Shown piece after piece: positions 1-9,530 of a DNA stretch of 29,756 nt (its first letter is position 1; every line of letters starts with the position of its first letter). Under the pieces are notes generated by a model that was not told the origin of the DNA, did not search any database, and saw only the letters and a program-made list of their open reading frames with translations. Source of the DNA: CALAED01 sp937891035 (GTDB lineage: Bacteria > Actinomycetota > Actinomycetes > Streptosporangiales > Streptosporangiaceae); contig DASQSZ010000355.1 in the NCBI GenBank assembly GCA_035642125.1, positions 1-29,756 on the forward strand, given 5' to 3'. The position numbers and the translations under genes are program-made.

Positions 1-903
1 ACGCTGTCGAACTGGGGACGGTGGGGCGACGACGACGAGCTCGGCACTCTGAACCACATCACCGACGACGTCCGGCTGGCGGCGGCGCGGGCCGTGCGCC
101 ACGGCAGGAGCGTGTCGTGCGCATGGGAGGTTGCCGTACCGGAAGACATGGAGCGGTCGACGACGACGTTCCCGCGCGCCGCCGACATGCCGGGTGCCGA
201 GGACATGCCGCTGCCCGGATTCCGCGACGACCGGCGCTGGGGCTTTTCGTCCGAGCGGCTCGGCATCACATTCCACGGCAACACCCTCACCCACGTCGAC
301 TCGCCGTGCCACATCTTCTGGGACGGCACGATGTACAACGGGCGGTCGCACTCGTTGGTCGACGCCGCAACGGGATCGGCGTGGGCGGCCGTCACGGCGG
401 CGGCGAACGGGATCATCACACGTGGTGTCCTGCTGGACATTGCGAGGGTCCGCGATGTGCCGTGGTTGGAACCGGGGCAGGGCGTGTTTCCCGACGATCT
501 CGAGGAGGCCGAGCGTCGCCAGGGTGTGCGGGTGCGATCCGGCGATGCGGTACTCCTGCGGACCGGCTATGGCCGCGTCCGGCACGAGGCCGGTAAGGCC
601 AGCGGTTTCACGCAGGCCGGCTGGCACGCATCCTGCCTGCCGTGGCTGCATGAACGGGAGGTCGCGCTGATCGGCGCTGACACCCCCCAGGAGGTGCAGC
701 CGTCGGGGTACGAAGACGTGTTGATGCCGGTTCACGCCGTGAGCCTCGTTGCGATGGGTCTGTGGCTGCTCGACAACTGCGACCTGGAGGTGTGCGCGAC
801 GACGGCTGCCGAGCTCGGCCAGTGGGACTTCCACCTCGCAGTCGCGCCGGTCCGCTTCGCCGGTACGTCCGGCAGCCCGGTCAACCCGATCGCCACATTC
901 TGA
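1..903 (+). CDS. Cyclase family protein (kynurenine formamidase-like), 5' end cut by window
   Basis: The reading frame is open from the first base, and the stretch before the first ATG (94) already reads as family-like protein (NWGRWGDDDELGTLNHIT), so the true start lies left of the window. About 300 residues are present. The motif HGNTLTHVDSPCH (around residues 91-103) is the histidine/aspartate metal-binding signature of the PF04199 cyclase family, which includes kynurenine formamidase and other metal-dependent amide or lactone hydrolases. The family acts in the cytoplasm, and no signal peptide can be judged because the start is missing. The substrate cannot be read from the sequence. The next gene lies 470 bp away on the other strand, so this gene ends its transcript alone. 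Confidence is high for the family and low for any specific reaction. Confidence 0.9.
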   Translation, partial: TLSNWGRWGDDDELGTLNHITDDVRLAAARAVRHGRSVSCAWEVAVPEDMERSTTTFPRAADMPGAEDMPLPGFRDDRRWGFSSERLGITFHGNTLTHVDSPCHIFWDGTMYNGRSHSLVDAATGSAWAAVTAAANGIITRGVLLDIARVRDVPWLEPGQGVFPDDLEEAERRQGVRVRSGDAVLLRTGYGRVRHEAGKASGFTQAGWHASCLPWLHEREVALIGADTPQEVQPSGYEDVLMPVHAVSLVAMGLWLLDNCDLEVCATTAAELGQWDFHLAVAPVRFAGTSGSPVNPIATF

Positions 904-1373
904 CCGCGGGACTCGCGCCCCGGACAGCGTCGGCACCCTTCACCGTCTGGGAGTCGATCAGCCCTGCGCTGGGCTGCGGGTTACGGCCTAGGCGTCTGGT
1001 AGGGAGCGACAGATGAGACTGTATTGGTATCGGTGAGCTGGAGCGTGCGCAAAGCACGCCATCACGGGGCCCGGGCTGCGGCCGACGCCGCGGAGACGGC
1101 GTTGCGGTCGGCGATGACCGACATGACAACGGAGCAGGCCCAGCAGGCGGGGGACCGGGCCATGGCCGAGCTCGAGGAGGACCTGTAGCCGGTCGAGCTG
1201 CGGGCTCCCGACTGTCGCCGGTGGCGTATCCGCGGACGGTGAAGACGGCTTCGGGCGCCGGCGCGGTGTCAGATCCGTGCGCTCCTCCCGCCGTGGGTCG
1301 CGGGATATCGAGCCCTCGGGTTTCGCGCACGGGACGTGCTGCCGGCCTCGGGCATCCTGACTCCTTCTAACGG
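904..1373. other. Long intergenic stretch between convergent genes
   Basis: These 470 bp separate the 3' ends of the cyclase gene and the MFS gene. Apart from the doubtful 51-residue ORF and its seven-codon leader, I see no gene, no strong terminator hairpin with a T-tract, and no repeat. The long leftward open frames here are antisense frames kept open by high GC. Confidence 0.5.
1033..1188 (+). CDS. Possible small protein of 51 aa, unrecognised
   Basis: A GTG-started frame encodes 51 residues, basic at the N-terminus (VRKARHHGARAAADAAE) and acidic at the C-terminus (AMAELEEDL), with an alanine-rich middle that should be helical. It has no Shine-Dalgarno of its own. Its GTG overlaps the TGA of a seven-codon ORF (1013-1036, MRLYWYR) that does have a good AGGGAG site at 1001-1006, so translational coupling is possible. 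I do not recognise a family. It may equally be a decayed fragment or chance. Confidence 0.3.
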   Translation: MSWSVRKARHHGARAAADAAETALRSAMTDMTTEQAQQAGDRAMAELEEDL

Positions 1374-2573
1374 CTAGGACATCGTGCGGGGGAGGGCGCG
1401 AGCGACGGCGAGGGTGGCCAGGGTGCCGCCGGCTCCGGCGATGAGGAAGGTGATCGGAGCGGAGGTGGCGTCGAGCAGCAGGCCGCCGCCGATGTAGGAC
1501 AGTCCGGCGGCCACGCCGATCGCGCCGTACAGGTTGCCGAAGACCCGGCCCAGCATCCCGGCCGGAACCAGCCGCTGCAGCAGTGTGTTGGCGGCGACGT
1601 CCATCGCCGCGATGCCGATGCCGCGTACGGTCTGCACCGTGAACGCGGCGGCGACCGCCCAGGCCAGGCCGGTGAGGAGATTGCCGACGCTGCTGACCGC
1701 GAAGCCGAGGGACAGCAGCGCCACCATCGACACGCGCGCGCCGTACCGCGCCAGCAGCAGGTAACCGAGCAGGAGGCCGATGCCGACCGCGGCCAGCAGC
1801 AGTCCGATCGCCGAGTCGCCGGCGCCGAGGTTGTCCTTGGCCAGCAGCACGAGGGCTACGTCGTCGATCCCGTTGCACGCCACGACGGCGAAGAACCCCA
1901 GCGCGATCACTCGTACCGCCGGCGCCGACCAGATGTAGCCAAGCCCGGAGCGCGCGTCCGCGAGCAGAGAAGACCGTTGCCGCGGGGCGGGCGAAGCCGG
2001 TCGTACGACGATGAGCAGGGCCGCCGAGACGAAGAACGTGGCGGCGTCGAGGAGGAGCACCCCGCGCACTCCGAACAGCGGGAACAGCGCCGCCGCGATC
2101 AGCGGGCCAACGGCCTCGGCGCCGTTCGTGCCGAAGCCGAGGGTGGAATTAGCGGTCTCCAGGTGGCGGTCGTGCACCAGGGCGGGTATCGCCGTGCGGG
2201 AAGCGGGCTGGAACACCTGTCCAGTGATAGCCCGTACCGCAACCAGCGTCAGCAGCACTGGCAACGGCATCGGCAGGGCGAGCGCGATGAGCGTCATGAT
2301 CGCGCCCTGGACCAGTTCGCAGATGATCATGACTCGGCGGAGGCCGAACTTGTCGCTGACCGCGCCGGTGATCGGCGCGAGCAGCGAAGGGACGAAGTCG
2401 CCGACCAGCAGCAGCAGCGAGACCGCGATCGCCTGCCCGGTCGTGTCGGCGACGTAGAGCATCAAGGCGACCAAGCTGAGCGAGTCGCCGGTGAAGGAAA
2501 TGACACGGGCGCCGAACAGCGCACGGAACGCCGGATTGCCGCGGAGCAACCCCGCCGCCCCGTTCCTCCCCAT
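1374..2573 (-). CDS. MFS transporter (MFS_3 / EntS-like exporter family)
   Basis: This is an integral membrane transporter of about 399 residues from the ATG at 2573, or 410 from an upstream GTG at 2606. Neither start has a convincing Shine-Dalgarno; I prefer the ATG because the conserved part (GNPAFRALFGARVISFTGDS) begins just after it. Roughly 10-12 hydrophobic segments are visible. The loop after TM2 (GAVSDKFGLRR) matches the MFS signature between TM2 and TM3. Arg-rich loops (PAPRQRSS) mark the cytoplasmic middle. The protein resembles the EntS/MFS_3 group of proton-driven exporters for siderophores, macrolides or other small molecules; the substrate is unknown. It is transcribed away from the Wadjet operon, sharing a short divergent intergenic region of about 110-145 bp. 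The gene looks intact. Confidence 0.88.
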   Translation of the reverse strand: MGRNGAAGLLRGNPAFRALFGARVISFTGDSLSLVALMLYVADTTGQAIAVSLLLLVGDFVPSLLAPITGAVSDKFGLRRVMIICELVQGAIMTLIALALPMPLPVLLTLVAVRAITGQVFQPASRTAIPALVHDRHLETANSTLGFGTNGAEAVGPLIAAALFPLFGVRGVLLLDAATFFVSAALLIVVRPASPAPRQRSSLLADARSGLGYIWSAPAVRVIALGFFAVVACNGIDDVALVLLAKDNLGAGDSAIGLLLAAVGIGLLLGYLLLARYGARVSMVALLSLGFAVSSVGNLLTGLAWAVAAAFTVQTVRGIGIAAMDVAANTLLQRLVPAGMLGRVFGNLYGAIGVAAGLSYIGGGLLLDATSAPITFLIAGAGGTLATLAVARALPRTMS

Positions 2574-2718
2574 GGGAAGGAACCCTAGGTGCCGGTCGTC
2601 AGGCACCCAGGCGCTCTGGGGGTAACGACTGTCTGGCTGTTCTGTGTTGGTAGCCGGGAACGTCGGTGTCGTCCGCTAACGTCGTGACGAAGTTGCCGAA
2701 GGTGATAGGGCGATCACG

Positions 2719-4162
2719 GTGGACTATGATCAGCTTGAGTCTTTGCGAAGACACAATTCCGCGTGGAAGCTCCTGCACGCCGACAATGCGCCCTTGATTT
2801 TGAGCTTTTTCAATAAGGTCTTCGTGGACGACAACGTGCGCTCGATCGCCGCCGTCGATCTGATCGGCCGACTCGATGACGAGCTGTTCAGCCTGCGCGA
2901 GCGGCTCGGCGCAGATCGATTTCCCAAGTCGGCGAAGGCTTACCTGGACGATTGGGCAGCCCCGGAGCGGGGATGGTTGCGCAAGTACTATCCGAAGGGT
3001 TCCGACGAGCCGCATTTTGATGCCACGCCTGCCGTGGAGAAGGCGCTCAGCTGGGTGCGGGCCTGGGCGAGCGTGCCTTTGTGGTACGGAGTCCCGGCTC
3101 AATACCGTGTTCGACCTGTTGCGGCAGATGGTTTACGGTGCTGAGACCGATCCGGCGGTGCGGTTGGCCGAGTTGGAGCGTCGTCGCGACGAGCTCGAAG
3201 CGGAAATCGCCCGGGTCCGGGCGGGAGATGTAGAGGTTTTGCACGACACTGGTCTGCGCGATCGCTATCAGCAGTTCACCGCGACCGCGTGGGAGTTGCT
3301 CGCCGATTTCCGTGAGGTTGAGGCGAACTTCCGCGGACTCGACCGCGAACTTCGCGAGCGGATCTCGGCATGGCGCGGTTCCAAAGGGGCGCTGCTCGAC
3401 GACGTGCTCGGCAACCGCGATTCCATCGCCGACTCCGACCAGGGCAAGACCTTTCAGGCCTTCTATGATTTCTTGTTGTCGCCGAGCAGACAGGAAGAGC
3501 TGGCCGAGTTGCTGCGGCGGGTGCAGGCGTTGGATTCCCTTGACGCCGATCCCCGGGTGCGCCATATCCACCATGACTGGCTGGAGGCCGCGGAACGGAC
3601 TCAGGCGACCGTACGCCAGCTCTCCGAACAGTTGCGACGTTTCCTTGACGATCAAGTCTGGTTCGAGAATCGCCGGGTCATCGACCTGCTGCGCGATATC
3701 GAGTCCAGCGCACTCCGGTTGCGAGATCAGCGAGACGTGCCGGTGGCGATGGAGATGGACGCCGCCGCGCCGAAGGTCGTCTTGCCGATGGAACGTCCGC
3801 TGTACGCCCCGCCGGAAAAGGCCCGTATCGACAGCGCCGCGGTGGAGCTCGGGCGTGAGGAGACCGATGTCGCTCCCCTCTTTGAGCAGGTATATGTCGA
3901 TCCCGAGCAGCTGGCGCAGACTGTACGTCGCGCGCTGCAGTCGCGCTCGCAGATCGGGTTGGCCGCATTGCTCGACGAACGGCCATTGCGACAGGGGCTG
4001 GCCGAATTGGTGACGTACATGTCATTGGGCGAGGACGACTTCCGCACCGTTTTCGATGAGGATCACCGCGAACAGGTGCGGTGGCGCGACGAGGACGGCG
4101 CTGAGCGGTGCGCGACGTTGCCGAGGGTGACCTTCGCGCGCGCCGCGGGAGGCCGCGGGTGA
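2719..4162 (+). pseudogene. jetA: JetA, Wadjet kleisin-like subunit (DUF3375), frame broken twice as read
   Basis: JetA is the kleisin-like subunit that, with JetB and JetC, forms the DNA-loop-extruding SMC complex of Wadjet plasmid defence. The first frame (GTG 2719 to about 3060) reads as a typical DUF3375 N-terminus (LRRHNSAWKLLHADNAPLIL). The last frame, from about 3083, reads ESRLNTVFDLLRQMV and continues to the TGA at 4160-4162. Between them about eight codons are in the third frame (GLGERAFV). Adding one G in the run at 3059-3061 and one in 3083-3084 restores a continuous protein of 481 residues, reading VRGLGERAFVGTESRLNTV across the break. The stop overlaps the jetB GTG (GTGA). Early codons are more AT-rich than the surroundings, which suggests acquisition by transfer. 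Sequencing error or recent mutation cannot be separated from sequence alone. No Shine-Dalgarno precedes the start. Confidence 0.88.
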
Positions 4163-4884
4163 GCACGCCGCCGCAGACCTCCGTGTCCGCTGAGCACCAC
4201 CTTCCCGTGGTGGTGACGCAGCTGATGAAAGGCGTGGTGTATCGCGACACCCACGAGAAGGTGTGGTGGTATCTCACCCAGCTGCAGCCGCAGGTGCGCG
4301 ACTATGTCGCCGTACTCGGGCTCGAGGTCGTCGTCGACGAGGCCGAGGGATACGGCTTCCTGTGCTCCCTGCCCGAGCCCGAGGACGGCGAGGATCGTCC
4401 GGCGCCGGTGCGGTTGATCCCTCGTCGACAGCTTTCCTTTCACGTGAGCCTGCTGCTCGCGCTGCTTCGCAAGAAACTGGCCGAATTCGACGCCGGCGCG
4501 GGCGACGCCGATACGCGGCTGATGCTGTCCCGCGAACAGATCATCGAGATGATACGGCTGTTTTTGCCGGCCGCCAGCAACGAGGCGCGGCTCGTCGATC
4601 AAATCGACTCCCACATAGCGAAGGTGGTCGAGTTGGGGTTCCTGCGCCGGATGAAGGGGCAAGAGTCGGTCTTCGAGGTGCGTCGGATCGTCAAGGCTTT
4701 TGTGGACGGCCAATGGCTGTCGGAGTTCAATGATCGGCTGGCCGCGTACGCCGCACAGCTGGGCGGGGAGGACCCTGTGAGCGCGCCGCAGGCGCGCGGC
4801 GCGCGCTGGACTGAGGAGCGAGGAACGAGCGACGAGGGAAGCGCGCGCCTAAAGCGTGCCGAGGCTGCGCGGGGGGCACAGTGA
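4159..4884 (+). CDS. jetB: JetB, Wadjet KITE-like subunit (DUF4194)
   Basis: JetB is the winged-helix (KITE/MukE-like) subunit that binds the JetA kleisin in the Wadjet complex. The GTG at 4159 overlaps the jetA stop and gives 241 residues; a longer frame from 4108 would run into jetA. The core (about residues 20-205) contains the DUF4194 pattern: VTQLMKGVVYRDTHEKVWWY, then YGFLCSL, then LSFHVSLLLALLRKKLAEFD, then VVELGFLRRMKG and FEVRRIVKAFVDGQWL. The last 35 or so residues (from DPVSAPQARG) are not typical of the family: they are encoded by a GC-rich segment with 9-bp inverted repeats that looks like an interspersed element carried in frame. The stop overlaps the jetC GTG by GTGA, so jetA-jetB-jetC should be translationally coupled. 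Confidence 0.92.
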   Translation: MSTPPQTSVSAEHHLPVVVTQLMKGVVYRDTHEKVWWYLTQLQPQVRDYVAVLGLEVVVDEAEGYGFLCSLPEPEDGEDRPAPVRLIPRRQLSFHVSLLLALLRKKLAEFDAGAGDADTRLMLSREQIIEMIRLFLPAASNEARLVDQIDSHIAKVVELGFLRRMKGQESVFEVRRIVKAFVDGQWLSEFNDRLAAYAAQLGGEDPVSAPQARGARWTEERGTSDEGSARLKRAEAARGAQ

Positions 4885-7800
4885 CCGAGGGACTTTTCAG
4901 CCCGGTCGAACTGGACGACGGGGACGACGAGCGGCTGAGCGGCTTTCGGCTGGACCGGCTGGAGGTCTACAACTGGGGCACGTTCGACAAGCGGGTCTGG
5001 ACCTTTGACGTCGGCGCCCGCAACGGTCTGCTCACCGGCGACATCGGGTCGGGGAAATCGACGTTGGTCGACGCGGTCTCTACGCTGTTGCTGCCGGCGC
5101 ACCGCATCTCCTACAACAAGGCGGCCGGGGCCGAGACAAAGGAGCGCAGCCTGCGCTCCTACGTCATGGGGTTCTACAAATCCGAGCGCAACGAAGAGAC
5201 CGGCGCCTCGCGGCCGGTGGCGCTGCGCCCCGGCGGCACCTCCTATTCCGTCATTCTGGGGGTCTTTGTCAATCACGGTTACGACGCGACCGTCACCCTC
5301 GCCCAGGTCTTCTGGCGACGGGACGGGGACACGGGTCAGCCGGAACGATTTTTCGCTGTCGCCGACCGTGATCTGTCCGTGGTCGGTGACTTCTCCGAGT
5401 TCGGTACCGACATCACGTCACTTCGCAGGCGGCTGCGGAAAGACGGCGTCCGGCTTTTCGACGCCTTCCCGGAGTACGGCCGCACCTATCGTCGATGGCT
5501 CGGTATCGAGTCGGAACAGGCGATGGAGCTGTTCCACCAAACCGTTGCCATGAAATCGGTCGGCAACCTCAACGATTTCGTCCGCAACCACATGCTCGAA
5601 CCCTTTGACGCGGATTCGTGGACCGAGCGGATCGTCTCCCACTTCGATGACCTCACCAAGGCCCACGAGGCCGTACGTCGCGCGGAAGACCAACTCGCCG
5701 CGTTGGGGCCTCTCCTCACCGACTGTGACACCAACGACGAACTCACCGCGGAGATCACGGCGCTGACCGATCAGCGGTCCGCCCTGCGCTACTACTTCGC
5801 CGACCGCAAGGCCGTACTCCTCACCGAGCGGATCAAACTGGCGACGGGACGGCGCGAGGAGCTGCTGCGGAAGCGAAAAGAGCTGGGCAGACTCCTCGAC
5901 GAACTCCGCGGCGAAAAGATGCGCCTGGAGCTGGAGCGGGCGGGACACGGTGGCAATCGGCTCAGCCAGATCGAGACGATGATCGCCGATCTTTCGGAGG
6001 CGCGGGACAGGCGGCGGGACAAGGCCGAGCGCTTCGGCCGACTGCTGACCGAGGCCGGGATGGAACCCGTGGAGTCCGCGGAACAGTTCGCCGCCCGCCG
6101 CGGCGAGATCGCCGAGGCCGAGTCGGCGGCCGAAACCGAGCGAAGCGATCACACCAACGCCCTCAACGAAGTCGCCGTCGCCGAGGCCGAGTTGCGGAAC
6201 GAGGCGAAAGAGCTCAACGACGAACTCACCAGCCTGCGGTCCAGAGATAGCAGCATTCCCAGGCGGCACCTGGACCTGCGGCAGTGGCTGTGCGCCGAGC
6301 TGGCGCTGGACGCGGCCGCGCTGCCGTTCGCCGGTGAGCTGATTCGGATTCGTCCCGAGGAAAAGGCGTGGGAGGGGGCCGCCGAGCGCTTGTTGCGCAG
6401 CTTCGCGCTGTCTTTGCTGGTGCCAGAGACCCACTATGCCGCGGTGTCGGATTGGATCAACGACCACCACCTGGGCGGGCGACTGGTCTATTACCGAGTG
6501 CCGCGGAAGGTGGCACGGCATCGCCCGGACGCAGACGAGGGGGGGCGTGCCGCTCGCGACCAAGCTCGAGATCAAGGACACCGACTTCTACCCATGGCTG
6601 GAACGTGAGCTCGCCGTACGTGCCGCCCACTCCTGTGTGGAGACCATGGCGGAGTTTCGCCGGAACGCCAGGGCGATCACGCGGACCGGACAGATCAAGG
6701 ACCGTGGCGGGAGGCACGTCAAGGACGACACCCGGCGCATCGACGATCGCAGCACCTACGTACTCGGCTGGAGTAACAACGACAAGATCGATGCGTTGCT
6801 GGACCAGGCCCAGAGCGTTCAGCGCAGGCAGCAACGGGTCGCGGCGGACCGGCGGCGCCTCGAAACGGCACTGGATAAGGCGATCAAGCGAGGCCAGCAC
6901 ATCGCGGCGCTCATCGGCGTGGACGCTTACGACGAGATCGACTGGCGGTCCATGGTCAACCGCATCGCCGCGCTCGAGACGGAGAAACGGCAGCTGGAAG
7001 AGTCGTCGAAGGAACTGGAGCGGCTCACCCGCCGGCTGAACGAGGTCGCAGACGAGATCGCCGCACGAGAGACCGAACAGGCCGAGGTCCAGCAAGAGGT
7101 CGGCGGCACCCAGTCGCGGCTGGACAACGCCCAGGCCGCGCTGGACGCGGCCGAGCGGATCGTCGACGAGCCGGAATGCGAGACCGCTCTTGATCACTTC
7201 GCGGCGATCGCCGAGCGGCTCACCGAACCGCCGCGTACTCCAGAGGAGTGCGACGACGCCGAGCGCGCCGCGGAACGCGCGCTGACCGAGCTGAAGGAAC
7301 GCAGAGCGGATCGGCAACGGCGGCTGGGCACCAGGATTGTTTCCCAGATGGGACGGTTCCGGGCGGCATATCCGGTGGAGACCAATGAACTGGACGATTC
7401 GGTCGCGGCCGCCGACGGTTACCGTGAGCTGCATCGCCGGCTGGTCGAAGACGATCTGCCCCGCTTCCAGCAGCGATTCAAGGACTACCTCAACACCAAC
7501 ACCGTCCGCGACATCGCCATGTTCCAGTCGGAGCTGAACAAACAGCGCGACCTGATCCGCGAGCGGATCGCCACCATCAACGAGTCCCTCGTCGGTATCG
7601 ACTACAACCACGGGCGGTACATCCGGCTGGAAGCACAAAACACGATCAACACTGAGATCCGGGAGTTCATCGCCGAGCTGCGCTCCTGCACCGACAGCGT
7701 CATCACCGGCGACGACTCCGACGCCTATTCCGAGCAAAAATTCATCCAGGTGAGCCGGATCATCGAGCGCTTCAAAGGCCGTGAGGGGTACACCGACGCG

Positions 7801-8271
7801 GACCGAAAGTGGACCAGGCAGGTCACCGACGTGCGCAACTGGTTCACCTTCTCGGCGTCGGAACGCTGGCGGGAAAATGACGAAGAATATGAGAACTATA
7901 CGGATTCAGGCGGGAAATCGGGCGGGCAGAAGGAAAAGCTCGCCTACACCATCCTCGCCGCATCCCTGGCGTACCAGTTCAAGTTGGAGTGGGGTGCGGT
8001 CCTGTCCAAGACATTCCGATTCGCCGTTATTGACGAGGCTTTCGGTCGTGGTTCTGACGAATCCACTCGATACGCCCTGCGGTTGTTCCGCCGGCTTGGC
8101 CTGCAATTGCTGATCGTGACGCCGCTGCAGAAAATCCATGTCATCGAGCCCTACGTGCATTCCGTGGGCTACGTCGACAACCCGACGGGCAGTCACTCCC
8201 GGCTACAGACCCTCACCATCGAGGAATATCGGGCCCGCAAGCGCGCGCTGTCCCTGGTGGTCGAGGCGTAA
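4881..8271 (+). pseudogene. jetC: JetC, Wadjet SMC-like ATPase, frameshift at a seven-G run as read
   Basis: JetC is the SMC-like motor ATPase of Wadjet. Starting at GTG 4881, residues 53-61 are GDIGSGKST, a Walker A loop. A long charged middle is rich in Glu/Arg heptads, as expected for coiled coils. Near the C-terminus lie the ABC-type signature SGGKSGGQKEKLAY (about 7904-7945) and a Walker B-like segment FAVIDEAFGRGSDES (about 8020-8067). The N-terminal frame stops at 6608, while the C-terminal frame is open from 6436. The switch falls at 6539-6545, a run of seven Gs. With six Gs the protein reads HRPDADEGGVPLATKLEIKD and is 1129 residues, normal for JetC. Either this is a homopolymer error, a real mutation or a slippage switch. 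jetD starts three bases after the stop. Confidence 0.9.
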
Positions 8272-8274
8272 GCG

Positions 8275-9417
8275 ATGACGCCGGCCACCTCCTGGACCAC
8301 CCCTCCCGACGTGGTGAACCGCCTGCGCCGCAGGTGGGAGGGCGGCGCTTTCCTGTCCGCGTACGCCACTGGCGAACCATTCGAGCCGGTGGCCGTTCCG
8401 ATTCGCGGGCCGAGGCCGGGCGAATTGGCCACGCGGTTGGATCAGGTCCGTGACTGGGCTCGCCGGTGGTCCAACGCCGAGTCGCTGCGGGTCGAATACA
8501 AAAAGATCGGCGGGCGGCTCGTCGGCACCAACGAGCTGCCCAGCCGGGCTTGGATCGACGACTATGAGACCCTTTGGCGGCTGCTGAAAGTCACCCGGCA
8601 GGTGGCGCGATTCAGTGAGCTGCTCGCCGGGAGCCAAGGTCCGATCGCTGAGTGGATGCGGGCCCACCCGATGAAGGTGCTCGGCCTCGAGCGCGATTGG
8701 GAACGCATCTGCGCCACGGTTCGCTGGATCGCCCAACACGACCGCGGCGCTGTCTATCTTCGCCAGGTGGACGTCCCCGGTGTCGACACCAAGTTCATCG
8801 AGAAACACCGGGGGGTCTTGGCCGAACTGCTCGACGGCCTCGGCCTGGCGACCGATACGCCGCGCTCACAATTCGCCCTTCGGTACGGCTTCCGCGACAA
8901 GCCGCAGTACGTACGGTTTCGACTGCCCGGCCGCGACCTCGCCGGCTTCAGCGAACTGACGGTGCGAACCGACGAGCTTGACCGCACGCCACCCGGCATC
9001 ACGACCATGTACGTCGTCGAGAACGAGATCACCTACCTCGCCTTCCCGCTCGCGGCGGGCAACATGGTGATCTTTGGCAGTGGTTACGCGGTCCGTCGTC
9101 TGGAGCGACTCCCCTGGCTCGACGACATCGAACTCGTCTACTGGGGCGACATCGATACACATGGCTTCGCCATTCTCGACGGCCTCCGCCACCGCTTCCC
9201 GCATACGGCCTCGATGTTGATGGACCGCGCGACGTTGCTCGGCCACGCCGACCACTGGGCAACCGAGCATGACCCGAAGAACGTCCACCTCGATCGGCTT
9301 ACCACGCAGGAGCGCGAGCTTTACCACGACCTGATCGAGAACAGGCTGGGCGAAGCCGTACGCCTGGAACAGGAACGCATCCGCTTCTCCGCGCTCGAAC
9401 GCGCGCTGCACCGCTGA
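8275..9417 (+). CDS. jetD: JetD, Wadjet Toprim nuclease subunit (DUF3322/DUF2220)
   Basis: JetD is the topoisomerase-VI-A-like nuclease that cleaves plasmid DNA once the JetABC complex has extruded it. The protein has 380 residues and starts at an ATG three bases after jetC. The N-terminal DUF3322 half (about 8-190) includes KIGGRLVGTNELPSRAWIDD and the VRWIAQHDRGAVYLRQVDVPGVDTKF region, where I show only parts: TVRWIAQHDRG and RQVDVPGVDTKFIEKH. The C-terminal DUF2220/Toprim half carries the conserved acidic residues: Glu249 in VVENEITYLAFP and Asp292/Asp294 in VYWGDIDTHGFAIL. All catalytic acids are present, so this subunit looks functional even though jetA and jetC are frameshifted as read. 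It is the last gene of the operon, and about 110 bp without a clear hairpin separate it from the convergent NYN gene. Confidence 0.93.
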   Translation: MTPATSWTTPPDVVNRLRRRWEGGAFLSAYATGEPFEPVAVPIRGPRPGELATRLDQVRDWARRWSNAESLRVEYKKIGGRLVGTNELPSRAWIDDYETLWRLLKVTRQVARFSELLAGSQGPIAEWMRAHPMKVLGLERDWERICATVRWIAQHDRGAVYLRQVDVPGVDTKFIEKHRGVLAELLDGLGLATDTPRSQFALRYGFRDKPQYVRFRLPGRDLAGFSELTVRTDELDRTPPGITTMYVVENEITYLAFPLAAGNMVIFGSGYAVRRLERLPWLDDIELVYWGDIDTHGFAILDGLRHRFPHTASMLMDRATLLGHADHWATEHDPKNVHLDRLTTQERELYHDLIENRLGEAVRLEQERIRFSALERALHR

Positions 9418-9530
9418 AAAGGCCGCGTGAAGCGTCGATTCTCACGGGATGTAAGGTCTCCGCACCGGTTGACGGCTTCGTCTTATCGACAGCGACCGAA
9501 CCGCCCTGCCAGCGGGGGAGGCCCTGCGTC

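Noticed and set aside
988..1878. Long leftward open frame
   Set aside because: Arg/Pro-rich translation in an alternate frame of the MFS gene; a high-GC artefact.
6436..8271. jetC as two separate genes
   Set aside because: Family motifs are split across the two frames and join exactly when one G is removed; the downstream ORF has no own ribosome site or natural N-terminus.
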